Positions 14,985 through 22,562 of a DNA stretch of 45,042 nt are shown one piece after another. Source of the stretch: a virus; IMG/VR virus record IMGVR_UViG_3300009172_002008, positions 1-45,042 of that record; one strand, written 5' to 3'. Under the pieces are notes generated by a model, which searched no databases, was not told the DNA's origin, and saw only the letters and a program-made list of their open reading frames with translations. The number at the start of each line of letters is the position of its first letter. The first letter of the stretch is position 1. A program made the translations under genes and the position numbers.

Positions 14985-16281
14985 TTAAGCTTGTATTAAG
15001 TAATATTGGGTAGCCTAGTTCTCTAGTAAGTTCTAATACCCTACTCAAGTAAGCATTTTTAGTAAAGTTTGTTATTTGTAATCTAGCACTATTATCAATT
15101 GTAGTAAAATGATTATTCTTGGATTTAGCTATATGAAGCATATCATAAGAAGGTTTTACTACATCAAAGTACGTATTTACGTCTTTTTCTAAACAAACAG
15201 GAGCGTAAGGCCTCCAATTATCAGTAGTTCTATTTTTAATAGCATCTAATTTAGGTATATTCTCTTTAAAAGGTATTGTTAAAAAACTTCTATTTCCTAA
15301 TGAACGTGGACCAAATTCTGCCCTACCATTAATTATAGGAATAATTTCACCTTTTAGCAACCTCGAAGCACATTCGTCTGTACTAATTTCATTACTAGAC
15401 GTAATTCCTAGGTAAGCATTTTCCCAAAGAGGTCTGTCAAGCAATGCTGCAGCTCCTAAAGCACAACCAGCATCTCCGGCAGCTGGTTGTATAGCTATAT
15501 CTGTAAAATAACTATCTGTTAATAACTTAGTATTAGCTACACAATTTAAAGCTACTCCTCCAGCATATGCTAATTTTGGTAGTTTTGTTTCCACAAATAA
15601 CCAATTAGCTAAGTTAGTTAAACACTCTTCTAAAACATTTTGTACACTAGCTGCAATATCCCAATCTAGTACCCCAGATCCTATACCTCTAGAGAGATCA
15701 GGTAAAAGAGTATAATCACCCATCTCAGTAGGCAGTATACGTTCTTTTATAAAGTTAGACCACTTAGGAGTTCCATGAGCAGCAGCAGCCATAACTTGAG
15801 ATTCATCGGATAAAGGAGTTAGTCCTAAGAATTTAGTTGCAGTGGAATAAAAAAGACCTAGAGAATTAGGATATCTAAATCGTTTTAGCCACGTTACTTT
15901 ACCGTTTTCATAAACTCCTAAAGAAGTTGAAAACTTATTACCAACAGTATCTACAACCATTACAGCACAAGTCTCCCATTGTGTAGTAAGTATAGAACTC
16001 ATAGCGTGTGCTTCATGATGATCTACTAATACAGGAGTAGCTCTAGTATGTTTTTTTATATCAGATTTAAACTGTTTATATGTAGATTCTTCATAAAAAA
16101 CTGCGTGATCAAAGTCTTCTTGAGCTTCGCGTAACCACCCAATAGTATTAGTAGGAAAACTATTATCATATTTTTTACGAGTAAAACGCTCTTCATGTGC
16201 AGCTCCTACTATTTTACTGTCTTTTATGTATGCCGCAGCGCTATCGTGATGATAGCAGCTTACTCCTAGTGTTTTCATCAA
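14920..16281 (-). CDS. Carbamoyltransferase (NodU/CmcH family)
   Basis: 453 residues. HHDSAAA at 11-17 and VDHHEAHAMS around 86-95 carry the Fe-binding histidines of the YrdC/Kae1-like N-terminal domain; YAGGVALNCVAN, RAEFGPRSLGNRS and LNTSLNAKGKPIV are the C-terminal family motifs. The family transfers carbamoyl from carbamoyl phosphate via ATP to hydroxyl groups of sugars or antibiotics. It is shorter than the usual 550-600 residues but holds all motifs. Such enzymes occur in T4-like marine phages, as I recall; target sugar unknown. Confidence 0.85.
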   Translation of the reverse strand: MMKTLGVSCYHHDSAAAYIKDSKIVGAAHEERFTRKKYDNSFPTNTIGWLREAQEDFDHAVFYEESTYKQFKSDIKKHTRATPVLVDHHEAHAMSSILTTQWETCAVMVVDTVGNKFSTSLGVYENGKVTWLKRFRYPNSLGLFYSTATKFLGLTPLSDESQVMAAAAHGTPKWSNFIKERILPTEMGDYTLLPDLSRGIGSGVLDWDIAASVQNVLEECLTNLANWLFVETKLPKLAYAGGVALNCVANTKLLTDSYFTDIAIQPAAGDAGCALGAAALLDRPLWENAYLGITSSNEISTDECASRLLKGEIIPIINGRAEFGPRSLGNRSFLTIPFKENIPKLDAIKNRTTDNWRPYAPVCLEKDVNTYFDVVKPSYDMLHIAKSKNNHFTTIDNSARLQITNFTKNAYLSRVLELTRELGYPILLNTSLNAKGKPIVNTVDDLKEIQLPN

Positions 16282-16816
16282 AGTACCTATTAAATGCTGT
16301 TTTTAATTGTTTTTTAGTTTTAGTGCTATAATCAGGACTCTCTATGAAGTCCACTAAAGCCCATCTATTTTTAGTTACCAAAGGTTTAATTCTATGAACC
16401 ATAAAACAAGGAAACATTATAGACTTACCAGGTTTAGGATAGATTCTTACTAGAATGTTGTCTGGTTCGGGAGCTGAGAAGTCTGTCTGCTCTACTCTAC
16501 TACCTTCAGGATTCCAAGAACCTATCTCAAGGGGCTGTCCTTCTGTAAGATAAATAATATGTGTCCAAAACCTTTTAGAACGTGCAGTAGTTAATTTCTT
16601 ATCAGCATAATCTAAATTATCAAAGTGCCACTCATAGCCCTCTCCAGGTTTAATTAATATAGCTTTTTTACCTCCAATATCTGAGTACCACTGATGCCCA
16701 AAATATTGAATATTAGTTTCTGCATGTTTTACTATTTTAGCTGCTGACTTAGCTATTATAGCATTAAAACCTACTTCTATAAGGTCTACCCATTTAGGGT
16801 CAATGTAATCTTCCAT
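16241..16816 (-). CDS. Prolyl-4-hydroxylase-like 2OG-Fe(II) oxygenase
   Basis: 191 residues. YEWHFDN supplies HxD at about 63-65 and CFMVHRIKP the distal His at about 141, with a basic residue near NRWALVDF, the 2OG-binding position. This is the P4H type of double-stranded beta helix. It may hydroxylate a peptide or small molecule. It overlaps both neighbours (41 bases at its end, 31 at its start), so it is coupled with the carbamoyltransferase. Confidence 0.8.
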   Translation of the reverse strand: MEDYIDPKWVDLIEVGFNAIIAKSAAKIVKHAETNIQYFGHQWYSDIGGKKAILIKPGEGYEWHFDNLDYADKKLTTARSKRFWTHIIYLTEGQPLEIGSWNPEGSRVEQTDFSAPEPDNILVRIYPKPGKSIMFPCFMVHRIKPLVTKNRWALVDFIESPDYSTKTKKQLKTAFNRYFDENTRSKLLSSR

Positions 16817-17379
16817 CTTTCATATACCTCCGCTGCTAATAAAGGGGCAAACACATTGTGGCCTGCCTGACTCATATGACCTCTACCATCAGGAAATCTC
16901 TTAGTTAAATCACGTAAATAATAACGCCAAACACAAGGACTATCTTCAATAAAAGGATGATCTATAATATTAGGTCTATATATAGGAATCATTAGTAAAT
17001 TACTAGCATTAGCCTCTCCAAGTACTGCTTTTAAAAACAAAGCATTAGTGCGTTGATACCACTCCATTTTAGTAAATTTTTTAAACCAAATATCTCTAGT
17101 AAGGTCGCCCCACACGTCACCTTCTCCCCAATAGTAAGGTAGTATATAATCACCATTTCCTTTAGGATCGGCACGGTGATGGTGTCCAATCAACCAAATA
17201 ACCTTAAATCTATTGACAAGATCATTAGATAGTATATAATCAGCTTGTGCATCTAAAGTAATGCCCATATGTTCTTCGCGGTTTTTTAACCCTAACATAT
17301 CAAAGGCAGGTCTAGGTGCTTCCATTGAGGGAATAGACCATGAATTACCTACTACAAATATATCTTTATTAATGCTCAT
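16786..17379 (-). CDS. SGNH-hydrolase-like protein
   Basis: 197 residues. The N-terminal VVGNSWS resembles the GDS nucleophile block, VIWLIGHHHR the block III strand, and GRGHMSQAGHNVF the C-terminal block with a His. The usual Asp of DxxH is replaced by Gly-Arg-Gly-His, so the catalytic dyad may be altered. AGGAAA precedes the ATG. Its start codon overlaps head-to-head with that of another SGNH gene on the opposite strand. Substrate may be an acetyl ester on a sugar. Confidence 0.65.
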   Translation of the reverse strand: MSINKDIFVVGNSWSIPSMEAPRPAFDMLGLKNREEHMGITLDAQADYILSNDLVNRFKVIWLIGHHHRADPKGNGDYILPYYWGEGDVWGDLTRDIWFKKFTKMEWYQRTNALFLKAVLGEANASNLLMIPIYRPNIIDHPFIEDSPCVWRYYLRDLTKRFPDGRGHMSQAGHNVFAPLLAAEVYERWKITLTLNG

Positions 17380-18031
17380 TGTTTCCTGTGGCGATAGCTA
17401 TACACAAGGCGAAGGGCTTGAAAAACAAGAACAAGCTTATCCTTATAGAGTAGCTACTCAGTTAAATGCTAAAATTACTAATCTAGCTCAAAGTGGAGCT
17501 TCTGAATACCTTATTACATCACAAGTAGAACAAGCTGTCAAGCTTAAACCTGATTTAATAGTCATTGGGCATACCAGCGAATATAGATGGCAGACTTGGG
17601 ATTTTAGAAATGATCAGTGGCAAGGATTTTTAGTAGCTAATCATGTAATGCAAAATGAAAAGTACTATAGAAACTGGATACTGTCAGAGCAAATACTATC
17701 TAATAAGCGTAAAAATACTAAAGAGCATCGAGCTTCGTGGCATGCAGCGGGTATGTTATATTTTTCAGATGAAGAGCTTGTTACGCGTTTGTGGAGCGGC
17801 GCAGTATCTAAACAAATTATATTGTGTACTAGAGCTGGTATACCTGTTGTACACCATTGTTGTTTTCCTCATTTACAGTCAGAGTTAGTACAGCTAACAG
17901 ATGATTATATAGATTTTAATTTAGATATTGAGAAAATAAAAGACCCCGCACCAGATCGCTCTCATGCAGGGTTTATGAGTCATTTAAAATTAGCTAAATT
18001 TATCGTGAACAGAACAAAGCAAATTCTTTAA
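17372..18031 (+). CDS. SGNH/GDSL hydrolase
   Basis: 219 residues from the ATG at 17372, chosen because GDSYTQG (catalytic Ser at residue 9) then sits at the N-terminus, as in the family. NLAQSGAS is block II (Gly), VIGHTSEYR block III, and DRSHAGFMSH block V with the DxxH Asp and His. No signal peptide. It is the only plus-strand gene in the left half; its start overlaps the minus-strand SGNH-like gene and its end overlaps the DsbA-like gene. No clear ribosome site is visible. May deacylate a glycan. Confidence 0.75.
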   Translation: MLIVSCGDSYTQGEGLEKQEQAYPYRVATQLNAKITNLAQSGASEYLITSQVEQAVKLKPDLIVIGHTSEYRWQTWDFRNDQWQGFLVANHVMQNEKYYRNWILSEQILSNKRKNTKEHRASWHAAGMLYFSDEELVTRLWSGAVSKQIILCTRAGIPVVHHCCFPHLQSELVQLTDDYIDFNLDIEKIKDPAPDRSHAGFMSHLKLAKFIVNRTKQIL

Positions 18032-18239
18032 TCTCTTCCCACTTAGCTTCTTCCTCTTCAAGATTTTGTTTACGAACTAGGTTAGCAACTTTAGTAATGG
18101 TAGTTACTGGGATATCATACTGCTCTTTAATATCTTTTTTGAGCTCGGTAATAGCTTCACGAATTGCCTCTGCTTGAATCATCAAGTCTACAATACGACT
18201 GATTTCTCCACGAATTTCTTTTTTTAGTACATCTTCCAT
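18000..18239 (-). CDS. DsbA-like late-transcription dsDNA-binding protein
   Basis: 79 residues, helical, with EISRIVDLMIQAEAIREAI and EQYDIPVTTITKVANLVRKQN matching the pattern of the T4-type DsbA proteins (not the thiol oxidase), which bind late promoters and aid gp33/gp55-dependent transcription. Its 3' end overlaps the plus-strand SGNH gene by 32 bases. T4 DsbA is about 89 residues, so length fits. Assignment is by motif memory. Confidence 0.65.
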   Translation of the reverse strand: MEDVLKKEIRGEISRIVDLMIQAEAIREAITELKKDIKEQYDIPVTTITKVANLVRKQNLEEEEAKWEEIKEFALFCSR

Positions 18240-18248
18240 TGTTTTTTC

Positions 18249-18605
18249 CTATGTTACTACGGTGAATGATTGTCTTACTTTTTCTGGTTTTCTTCTAATT
18301 AATTTTTGATCAGATAGAGAATCTAATATCTCTCTAAATATGCTCATACTAATTTTTGTGGTATCCTCATTAGATTCTGTGTAGCGAACTAAGATCTTTT
18401 GGTGAAGAATATTTAGAGCTGCTACCATATTGGCAGACCCTATTATTCTCTCACCCTTAAAGTCACCTTCTAATCTAGGTTTTACTAATTCCCATGCAGA
18501 GTTTTCCCATACATGGTGATTTTCGTCATCAAATACCTCAATAGGCATACCTTTGAGAACTTTCCAGACTATGTTTTCTAAGTCTGAAGTATTATATGGT
18601 TTCAT
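18249..18605 (-). CDS. Unknown 118-residue protein
   Basis: The ATG at 18605 is preceded by GGAG at six bases and begins MKPYNTSDLENIVWKVLKG. An upstream in-frame ATG at 18653 has no good site and would overlap the neighbour. The protein has WELVKPRLEG and a C-terminal helix-turn-helix-looking segment (MSIFREILDSLSDQKLIRRKP, split by a turn). It might be a small DNA-binding regulator; I do not recognise a family. Confidence 0.6.
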   Translation of the reverse strand: MKPYNTSDLENIVWKVLKGMPIEVFDDENHHVWENSAWELVKPRLEGDFKGERIIGSANMVAALNILHQKILVRYTESNEDTTKISMSIFREILDSLSDQKLIRRKPEKVRQSFTVVT

Positions 18606-18633
18606 AAGCTGCTCCGCTGCGACACTATGTGTC

Positions 18634-19011
18634 TTAATCTGGTAACCAATCATCTCTATGATCAGTTAGCATAAACCACATCAAAGCTTTAGACACAAGT
18701 GTAGCCTGTAAGTCTTGAGGCTGCTGCAAAGCGCTTGCAAACTCACGTTTGAAGCTGAGCCAGGGATTACGAACAGTTGTTACAGGACGAATTGAAGCTA
18801 TATTCAGCTGTCCCCAGTGATCACAACGCTTACCAAAAGCTGGTGAGCTGCATAGAGTTTTTTCATTCTCATGCAACTTAGGTTGCAGCAATGTGATAAG
18901 CTCTTTAAAAGCTTCGCTTTTTTCGCTATCACTCAGCGTAGAAACAACTATACGACGTGCGTTCCTTACTAAATCACGATAGGCATTACGTGCAGTAAAC
19001 TTAAAAAACAT
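18634..19011 (-). CDS. Unknown 125-residue basic protein
   Basis: Begins MFFKFTARNAYRDLVRNARR and ends LTDHRDDWLPD. Arg-rich, mostly helical. AGAGGA lies just before the ATG. Less AT-biased codons than its neighbours in the middle part. No known domain; grouped with small replication or transcription accessory genes. Confidence 0.6.
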   Translation of the reverse strand: MFFKFTARNAYRDLVRNARRIVVSTLSDSEKSEAFKELITLLQPKLHENEKTLCSSPAFGKRCDHWGQLNIASIRPVTTVRNPWLSFKREFASALQQPQDLQATLVSKALMWFMLTDHRDDWLPD

Positions 19012-19056
19012 TTTTTTCCTCTTTATTTAATAGCATGTTATAGTACCAGTAGTCCA

Positions 19057-19209
19057 TTATTTTTTCATTTTAATTGTGCTAGAATACAGGCGTTCTAAAA
19101 TACGTCTAAATTCAGCAAAAAGATTGAGTTCATCATCTTCAGTTAATAGTCGGGCATGTAAATCGTCTAAATCATGCAGACTTCTTTCAAAAGGATTGGT
19201 TTGTTTCAT
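19057..19209 (-). CDS. 50-residue acidic helical protein
   Basis: ATG at 19209, TAA at 19059-19057. It begins MKQTNPFERSLHDLDDLHAR and continues LLTEDDELNLFAEFRRILER, a single amphipathic helix rich in Asp/Glu and Arg. No strong ribosome site. Similar in size to the neighbouring small genes. Function unknown. Confidence 0.5.
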   Translation of the reverse strand: MKQTNPFERSLHDLDDLHARLLTEDDELNLFAEFRRILERLYSSTIKMKK

Positions 19210-19220
19210 ATTATATCTTT

Positions 19221-19526
19221 TTATATGTGTGTTAAAAAAGTCATAGGATGCGCTGTTCCGTTATTCTCCCAGAATTTAGCTTCATCATACCAACGAAATA
19301 AGCACATTCTAGACCAGTAATAATTAATACGGTCTACACACCTATCAAACTCAGTGTAAAATGGAGCATCTAAACTTAATAGATTTCGAGCTTCTTCCAT
19401 CCATGCATGAGCTAACCAAGGATTCCACCTAGCCACGTTTTCAGCTTCACGAATAGTACGACCAAAACTCCACACAACATAACCTGGAGATTGATATTTA
19501 TCAGGTACTTTACTTCTTTTAGCCAT
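19221..19526 (-). CDS. Unknown 101-residue Trp-rich protein
   Basis: Seven or more Trp, including WSFGRTIREAENVARWNPWL and FWENNGTAHP. An AAGGA site precedes the ATG. The sequence looks compact and helical without a membrane helix. Overlaps the next gene's stop by 8 bases. No family recognised. Confidence 0.6.
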   Translation of the reverse strand: MAKRSKVPDKYQSPGYVVWSFGRTIREAENVARWNPWLAHAWMEEARNLLSLDAPFYTEFDRCVDRINYYWSRMCLFRWYDEAKFWENNGTAHPMTFLTHI

Positions 19527-19719
19527 GTACTATTCCTTTTGTGTCTAAAATATGATAATAGTGATCTACAATGTCCACAATCATGCGAGCAGCAAAAAAC
19601 TCATCGCCGTTGTCTATCATTTGATTGTATTCGGAGAGGGCAGAAGCGCAGTCTTCATTCTGATCTGAAAGCTTCTTTAAAACATTAATAGCTTCTTGTA
19701 GTTTAGGGCGTTTGTGCAT
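19519..19719 (-). CDS. Unknown 66-residue helical protein
   Basis: Begins MHKRPKLQEAINVLKKLSD and includes CASALSEYNQMIDNGDEFFAA, an alternating helical pattern. AAGG at six bases from the ATG. It is the first gene downstream of the promoter at 19749-19776. No known domain. Confidence 0.6.
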   Translation of the reverse strand: MHKRPKLQEAINVLKKLSDQNEDCASALSEYNQMIDNGDEFFAARMIVDIVDHYYHILDTKGIVHG

Positions 19720-19748
19720 TAGTTACCTTTATTATTTAGTTGTTATAA

Positions 19749-19776
19749 ATTATAATACCTAGTAATTAAGCAGTAA
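19749..19776 (-). promoter_or_regulatory. Sigma70-type promoter
   Basis: Minus strand TTACTG at 19776-19771, 16-base spacer, TATAAT at 19754-19749. An overlapping alternative is TTGCTT-N17-TATTAT, shifted by about three bases. Drives the small-gene run from 19719 leftward. Confidence 0.55.
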
Positions 19777-19810
19777 GCAACAAATAAGTTGTTATGTATT
19801 TACAGCTCAC

Positions 19811-20518
19811 TTAGCATCTTTTTAAAATGTTATAAGTGTCTTGCCAGTTTGTTACTGCAAAGGTAATACTTGGACCAGTTAATAATTGAGCTAAAGGAAA
19901 GTCATTACCTCCCTGTTCACATTTATCTCCAAAAAAATATAAAGTTTCAAAAGGATTAAACTCATAAGCTATCTGTCCTTTATCACATCCTAAAGGGTAG
20001 ATATCAATACCTGTATCTCCGCCTATCGTTGCTTGCAATTCTGGAAACATAGTATTAAAGGCTCGTACTAGATAATTGCGTTCAAGGTGGTGTTGGTCGT
20101 ATCTTTTATAGTCTGCACGTTGTTCTACATCTGCGTTACGTCCTACAACACTAAAGTTAACTGTTCCAGGACGTTGCTCTATATGATTACCAGTACGTAG
20201 GCTAAAGTTGCTCTTTGTTAGGTAATTTTCTAAGAACTGTCTAGCAACATTAGGTAGCTTCCAAGAGCTGGTTCTCACATTAACTCCATTTGACCATATA
20301 TCATTACCACTACAGTTAAAAGATAGCTTAACTAAGTGCATAATAGTTTTACCTAACTGCTCTTCAGTTTTAACATAGTCTGATCCTGTAACTAAATATA
20401 CTTCATTATTTTTGCAGAATGATATAAAAAACTGTTTAAAGTCAGTATCTATTATCTGACGACTATCAGTAAGAGTACCATCTACGTCAAATAAATATTT
20501 AATTTTAGAATTGTGCAA
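19811..20518 (-). CDS. Phosphomannomutase-like HAD (IIB) enzyme
   Basis: 235 residues from a TTG start that overlaps the end of the previous gene. DVDGTLTD at about 11-18 is HAD motif I, VTGSDY motif II, EQRPGTVNFSVVGR resembles the eukaryotic-type phosphomannomutase cap signature, and FFGDKCEQGGND is motif IV. Predicted to interconvert mannose-1-P and mannose-6-P, or to act as a sugar phosphatase, feeding a GDP-mannose-type pathway. The family is mostly eukaryotic with bacterial and phage outliers. A truncated second copy lies at 21217-21294. Confidence 0.8.
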   Translation of the reverse strand: MHNSKIKYLFDVDGTLTDSRQIIDTDFKQFFISFCKNNEVYLVTGSDYVKTEEQLGKTIMHLVKLSFNCSGNDIWSNGVNVRTSSWKLPNVARQFLENYLTKSNFSLRTGNHIEQRPGTVNFSVVGRNADVEQRADYKRYDQHHLERNYLVRAFNTMFPELQATIGGDTGIDIYPLGCDKGQIAYEFNPFETLYFFGDKCEQGGNDFPLAQLLTGPSITFAVTNWQDTYNILKRC

Positions 20519-21200
20519 TATATTTATCTCTTTCTAGATTAAGTAATATAAAAGCTCTAACACGAGTTAAACAGCTAGTAAGGTTAAAATAGTTAATTAA
20601 CTTATAGTACTCTGTTTCAAATGTTAAATAATCTTGAGAGTAAATATTGTCTATATTAATATTATAAGCTAACGGATGAGGACTAGGTTCGTAGTATTTA
20701 TATATAGTACTTTTACTATAGCTAAGGTAATCTCTACTAAAAGTGCCATACAACCATATATGAGGTTTATCAGTTAGTGTTAATAACTTTTTTTTATGAC
20801 AAGTAGTACCACTGGGCCAATTAGGATGGCAGCTGGAAAATAGTATTTTATTCTTATAACTTTCTGATAATATCCAGTTTCTTACTACTTGTAAATAATT
20901 ATCGTCGTCAATAAAGCTATTAGTATGGTAAGTAGCATAGGCAAATTTCCATCTACCAATAATATCAGGGGTACCAAAAAATCTACCGTCAGGAGGATCG
21001 AACGCAGCTACTAACTCAGGTAAGTTTAAAGGGTGAGTAGTTTCTTCCAACGAATTTTGTTGTACTTTATTATCCCAATATACTTCTGGATGCGCAGCTA
21101 GAATACGATATATAGAGTTGCCTCTCATACCATGACAATACCATATAGTAGTAGATTTAGTTTTTGCGATTTTATATAGTTCTGCGTTACTAAGTTTCAT
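20505..21200 (-). CDS. Sulfotransferase-like paralogue B
   Basis: 231 residues. The N-terminus IWYCHGMRGNSIYRILAAHP resembles a P-loop-type 5'-PSB motif of sulfotransferases (GxRGxS). The C-terminus LTRVRAFILLNLERDKYIAQ matches the neighbouring protein at 21300-22052, so the two are paralogues. A central YGTFSRDYLSYSK block is also shared. Candidate sulfotransferase or nucleotide-binding sugar-modifying enzyme; not certain. Coupled with the phosphomannomutase gene. Confidence 0.6.
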   Translation of the reverse strand: MKLSNAELYKIAKTKSTTIWYCHGMRGNSIYRILAAHPEVYWDNKVQQNSLEETTHPLNLPELVAAFDPPDGRFFGTPDIIGRWKFAYATYHTNSFIDDDNYLQVVRNWILSESYKNKILFSSCHPNWPSGTTCHKKKLLTLTDKPHIWLYGTFSRDYLSYSKSTIYKYYEPSPHPLAYNINIDNIYSQDYLTFETEYYKLINYFNLTSCLTRVRAFILLNLERDKYIAQF

Positions 21201-21216
21201 ATCTGTATATTTATTT

Positions 21217-21294
21217 CTATTTACCTAATAAGCATAAAACATAAATAAGTGTGCCATCTACGTCAAATATAAATTTAATTACAGAATTGCTCAA
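21217..21294 (-). pseudogene. Truncated second HAD/phosphomannomutase copy
   Basis: A TTG-started frame six bases after the stop of paralogue A encodes L-S-N-S-V-I-K-F-I-F-D-V-D-G-T-L and then leaves homology and stops after 25 codons. The full-length HAD gene begins L-H-N-S-K-I-K-Y-L-F-D-V-D-G-T-L, also from a TTG. The DNA match (GACGTAGATGG and flanks) is too long for chance. Reads as the remnant of a duplicated gene. Confidence 0.8.
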
Positions 21295-21299
21295 GTTAA

Positions 21300-22052
21300 T
21301 TATCCTTCTCTATAAAATAAGTTATTCAGCCGATCACTAGTGTTATTAGTAATGCTTTCATCAAATAGTTGCCTATAACCAGTATCATATTTAGCCATTA
21401 GTTCTTGTCTTTCTAAATTAAGTAATATAAAAGATCTTACTGCATTTAGTTTAGAGTCTAAATTAAAGTAGTGTACTAAGTTAAAATACTCTTGTTCAAA
21501 TTCATAGTAATCTTTAGAATACAATTTATCTATGTTTATATTATACACGTTAGGGCGTTGTATAGGTAGATAAGTTCTTTTACTAAAATAAGGTCTATCT
21601 ACTGTACCATATAAATATATATAGACTTTATCACTATAGTACAGGCGCTCAATGACCTTATCAAACTTACTATCTGTATTCCAAGATCCTACAGGCGCAA
21701 TATGAAATAATAAATGAGTCTTATACAGCTTATTTTCTATATATTTTTCAATACTAGTATTACTGTCTATAATTTTATTGCTAAGGTCATGAAAAGAAGC
21801 ATGAGTTAATTTTCTGTTGTACGACTGATTATCACAAAAATCAAGATACTCACACTGATCCTCAGTAACTTGTAGACTAGCATTATCAGGTTCTTGATGT
21901 ATTTGTAATATTCTACAAACACTGTGACCTCTTGTTCCTGCAGGATAAATAATAGGAAAAACTTTATTTCTAGTCATAGAACTAAACCATAGATTTTGTA
22001 ATAAAACTTCTTGGTCTATATCTGTATATTGTATATCTGGTAATTTGTACAT
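21300..22052 (-). CDS. Sulfotransferase-like paralogue A
   Basis: 250 residues. PIIYPAGTRGHSVCRILQIH near residue 33 parallels the first motif of paralogue B, VYIYLYGTVDRPYFSKR and FILLNLERQELMAKY are shared too. The TRG-H-S element may bind a phosphate. It is followed directly by the HAD relic, as paralogue B is followed by the intact HAD gene, so the pair arose by tandem duplication. Substrate unknown; the sugar context suggests glycan modification. Confidence 0.6.
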   Translation of the reverse strand: MYKLPDIQYTDIDQEVLLQNLWFSSMTRNKVFPIIYPAGTRGHSVCRILQIHQEPDNASLQVTEDQCEYLDFCDNQSYNRKLTHASFHDLSNKIIDSNTSIEKYIENKLYKTHLLFHIAPVGSWNTDSKFDKVIERLYYSDKVYIYLYGTVDRPYFSKRTYLPIQRPNVYNINIDKLYSKDYYEFEQEYFNLVHYFNLDSKLNAVRSFILLNLERQELMAKYDTGYRQLFDESITNNTSDRLNNLFYREG

Positions 22053-22099
22053 ATATTACTCTACTTTAAGGAGCATGTAGTTAAAATTTAAACTTTATA

Positions 22100-22128
22100 T
22101 TGACATGTTACAGTTACTATACTAAAAT
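22100..22128 (+). promoter_or_regulatory. Near-consensus sigma70 promoter, rightward
   Basis: TTGACA at 22100-22105, 17-base spacer, TAAAAT at 22123-22128. It starts the rightward half of the window, in the divergent gap between 22052 and 22135. The first ATG begins six bases after the -10 box. Confidence 0.75.
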
Positions 22129-22134
22129 AACAGT

Positions 22135-22302
22135 ATGTATGCAAGTGAAAAATATGTTCGTCAAGAAGCCAGAGAGCTTCGAAGTCAAATTAACGAGTCG
22201 TCTACAGAACTGGGCGCCGATATAAAATATTTATTTGAGCTGATTCAAGGCTTACAAGAGCAAGTAAATGAACTTAGAGATAGGGTATTAGATGAGTCAT
22301 AA
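22135..22302 (+). CDS. 55-residue coiled-coil protein, possibly leaderless
   Basis: ATG at 22135, TAA at 22300-22302. Begins MYASEKYVRQEARELRSQ and continues as a single amphipathic helix (LFELIQGLQEQVNELRDRV). It overlaps the next gene's ATG by 11 bases. With the promoter ending at 22128 there is no room for a ribosome site, so the messenger would be leaderless. Probably a small oligomer-forming accessory protein. Confidence 0.6.
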   Translation: MYASEKYVRQEARELRSQINESSTELGADIKYLFELIQGLQEQVNELRDRVLDES

Positions 22303-22561
22303 ACTTTATGGATTTTCTCATTCGTCAAATCCTGTAATTACGCAGTATGTAGAAGAGATTTTAAATGCTATCTTAGCTTATGATACAGACTTGGAAATAG
22401 AGCAAGGAACTGAAGATCATGCTATTTTGTTAAAATTTAGTACTAGTTCTGATAGATTCCCCTGCTTTATGTTACTTAAAAATGATGTATGTAAAAATTA
22501 TATACACTCAAAAATGTCTGTTGAACAAGCAGTTAACTGGTATAAATCAAAAAGAGGTTAA
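22292..22561 (+). CDS. Unknown 89-residue protein
   Basis: Begins MSHKLYGFSHSSNPVITQYV and ends SVEQAVNWYKSKRG. The C-terminal FPCFMLLKNDVCK followed by a helix faintly recalls the end of a thioredoxin fold (cis-Pro strand), but there is no CxxC active site. Coupled to the genes on both sides. Function unknown. Confidence 0.55.
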   Translation: MSHKLYGFSHSSNPVITQYVEEILNAILAYDTDLEIEQGTEDHAILLKFSTSSDRFPCFMLLKNDVCKNYIHSKMSVEQAVNWYKSKRG

Positions 22562-22562
22562 A

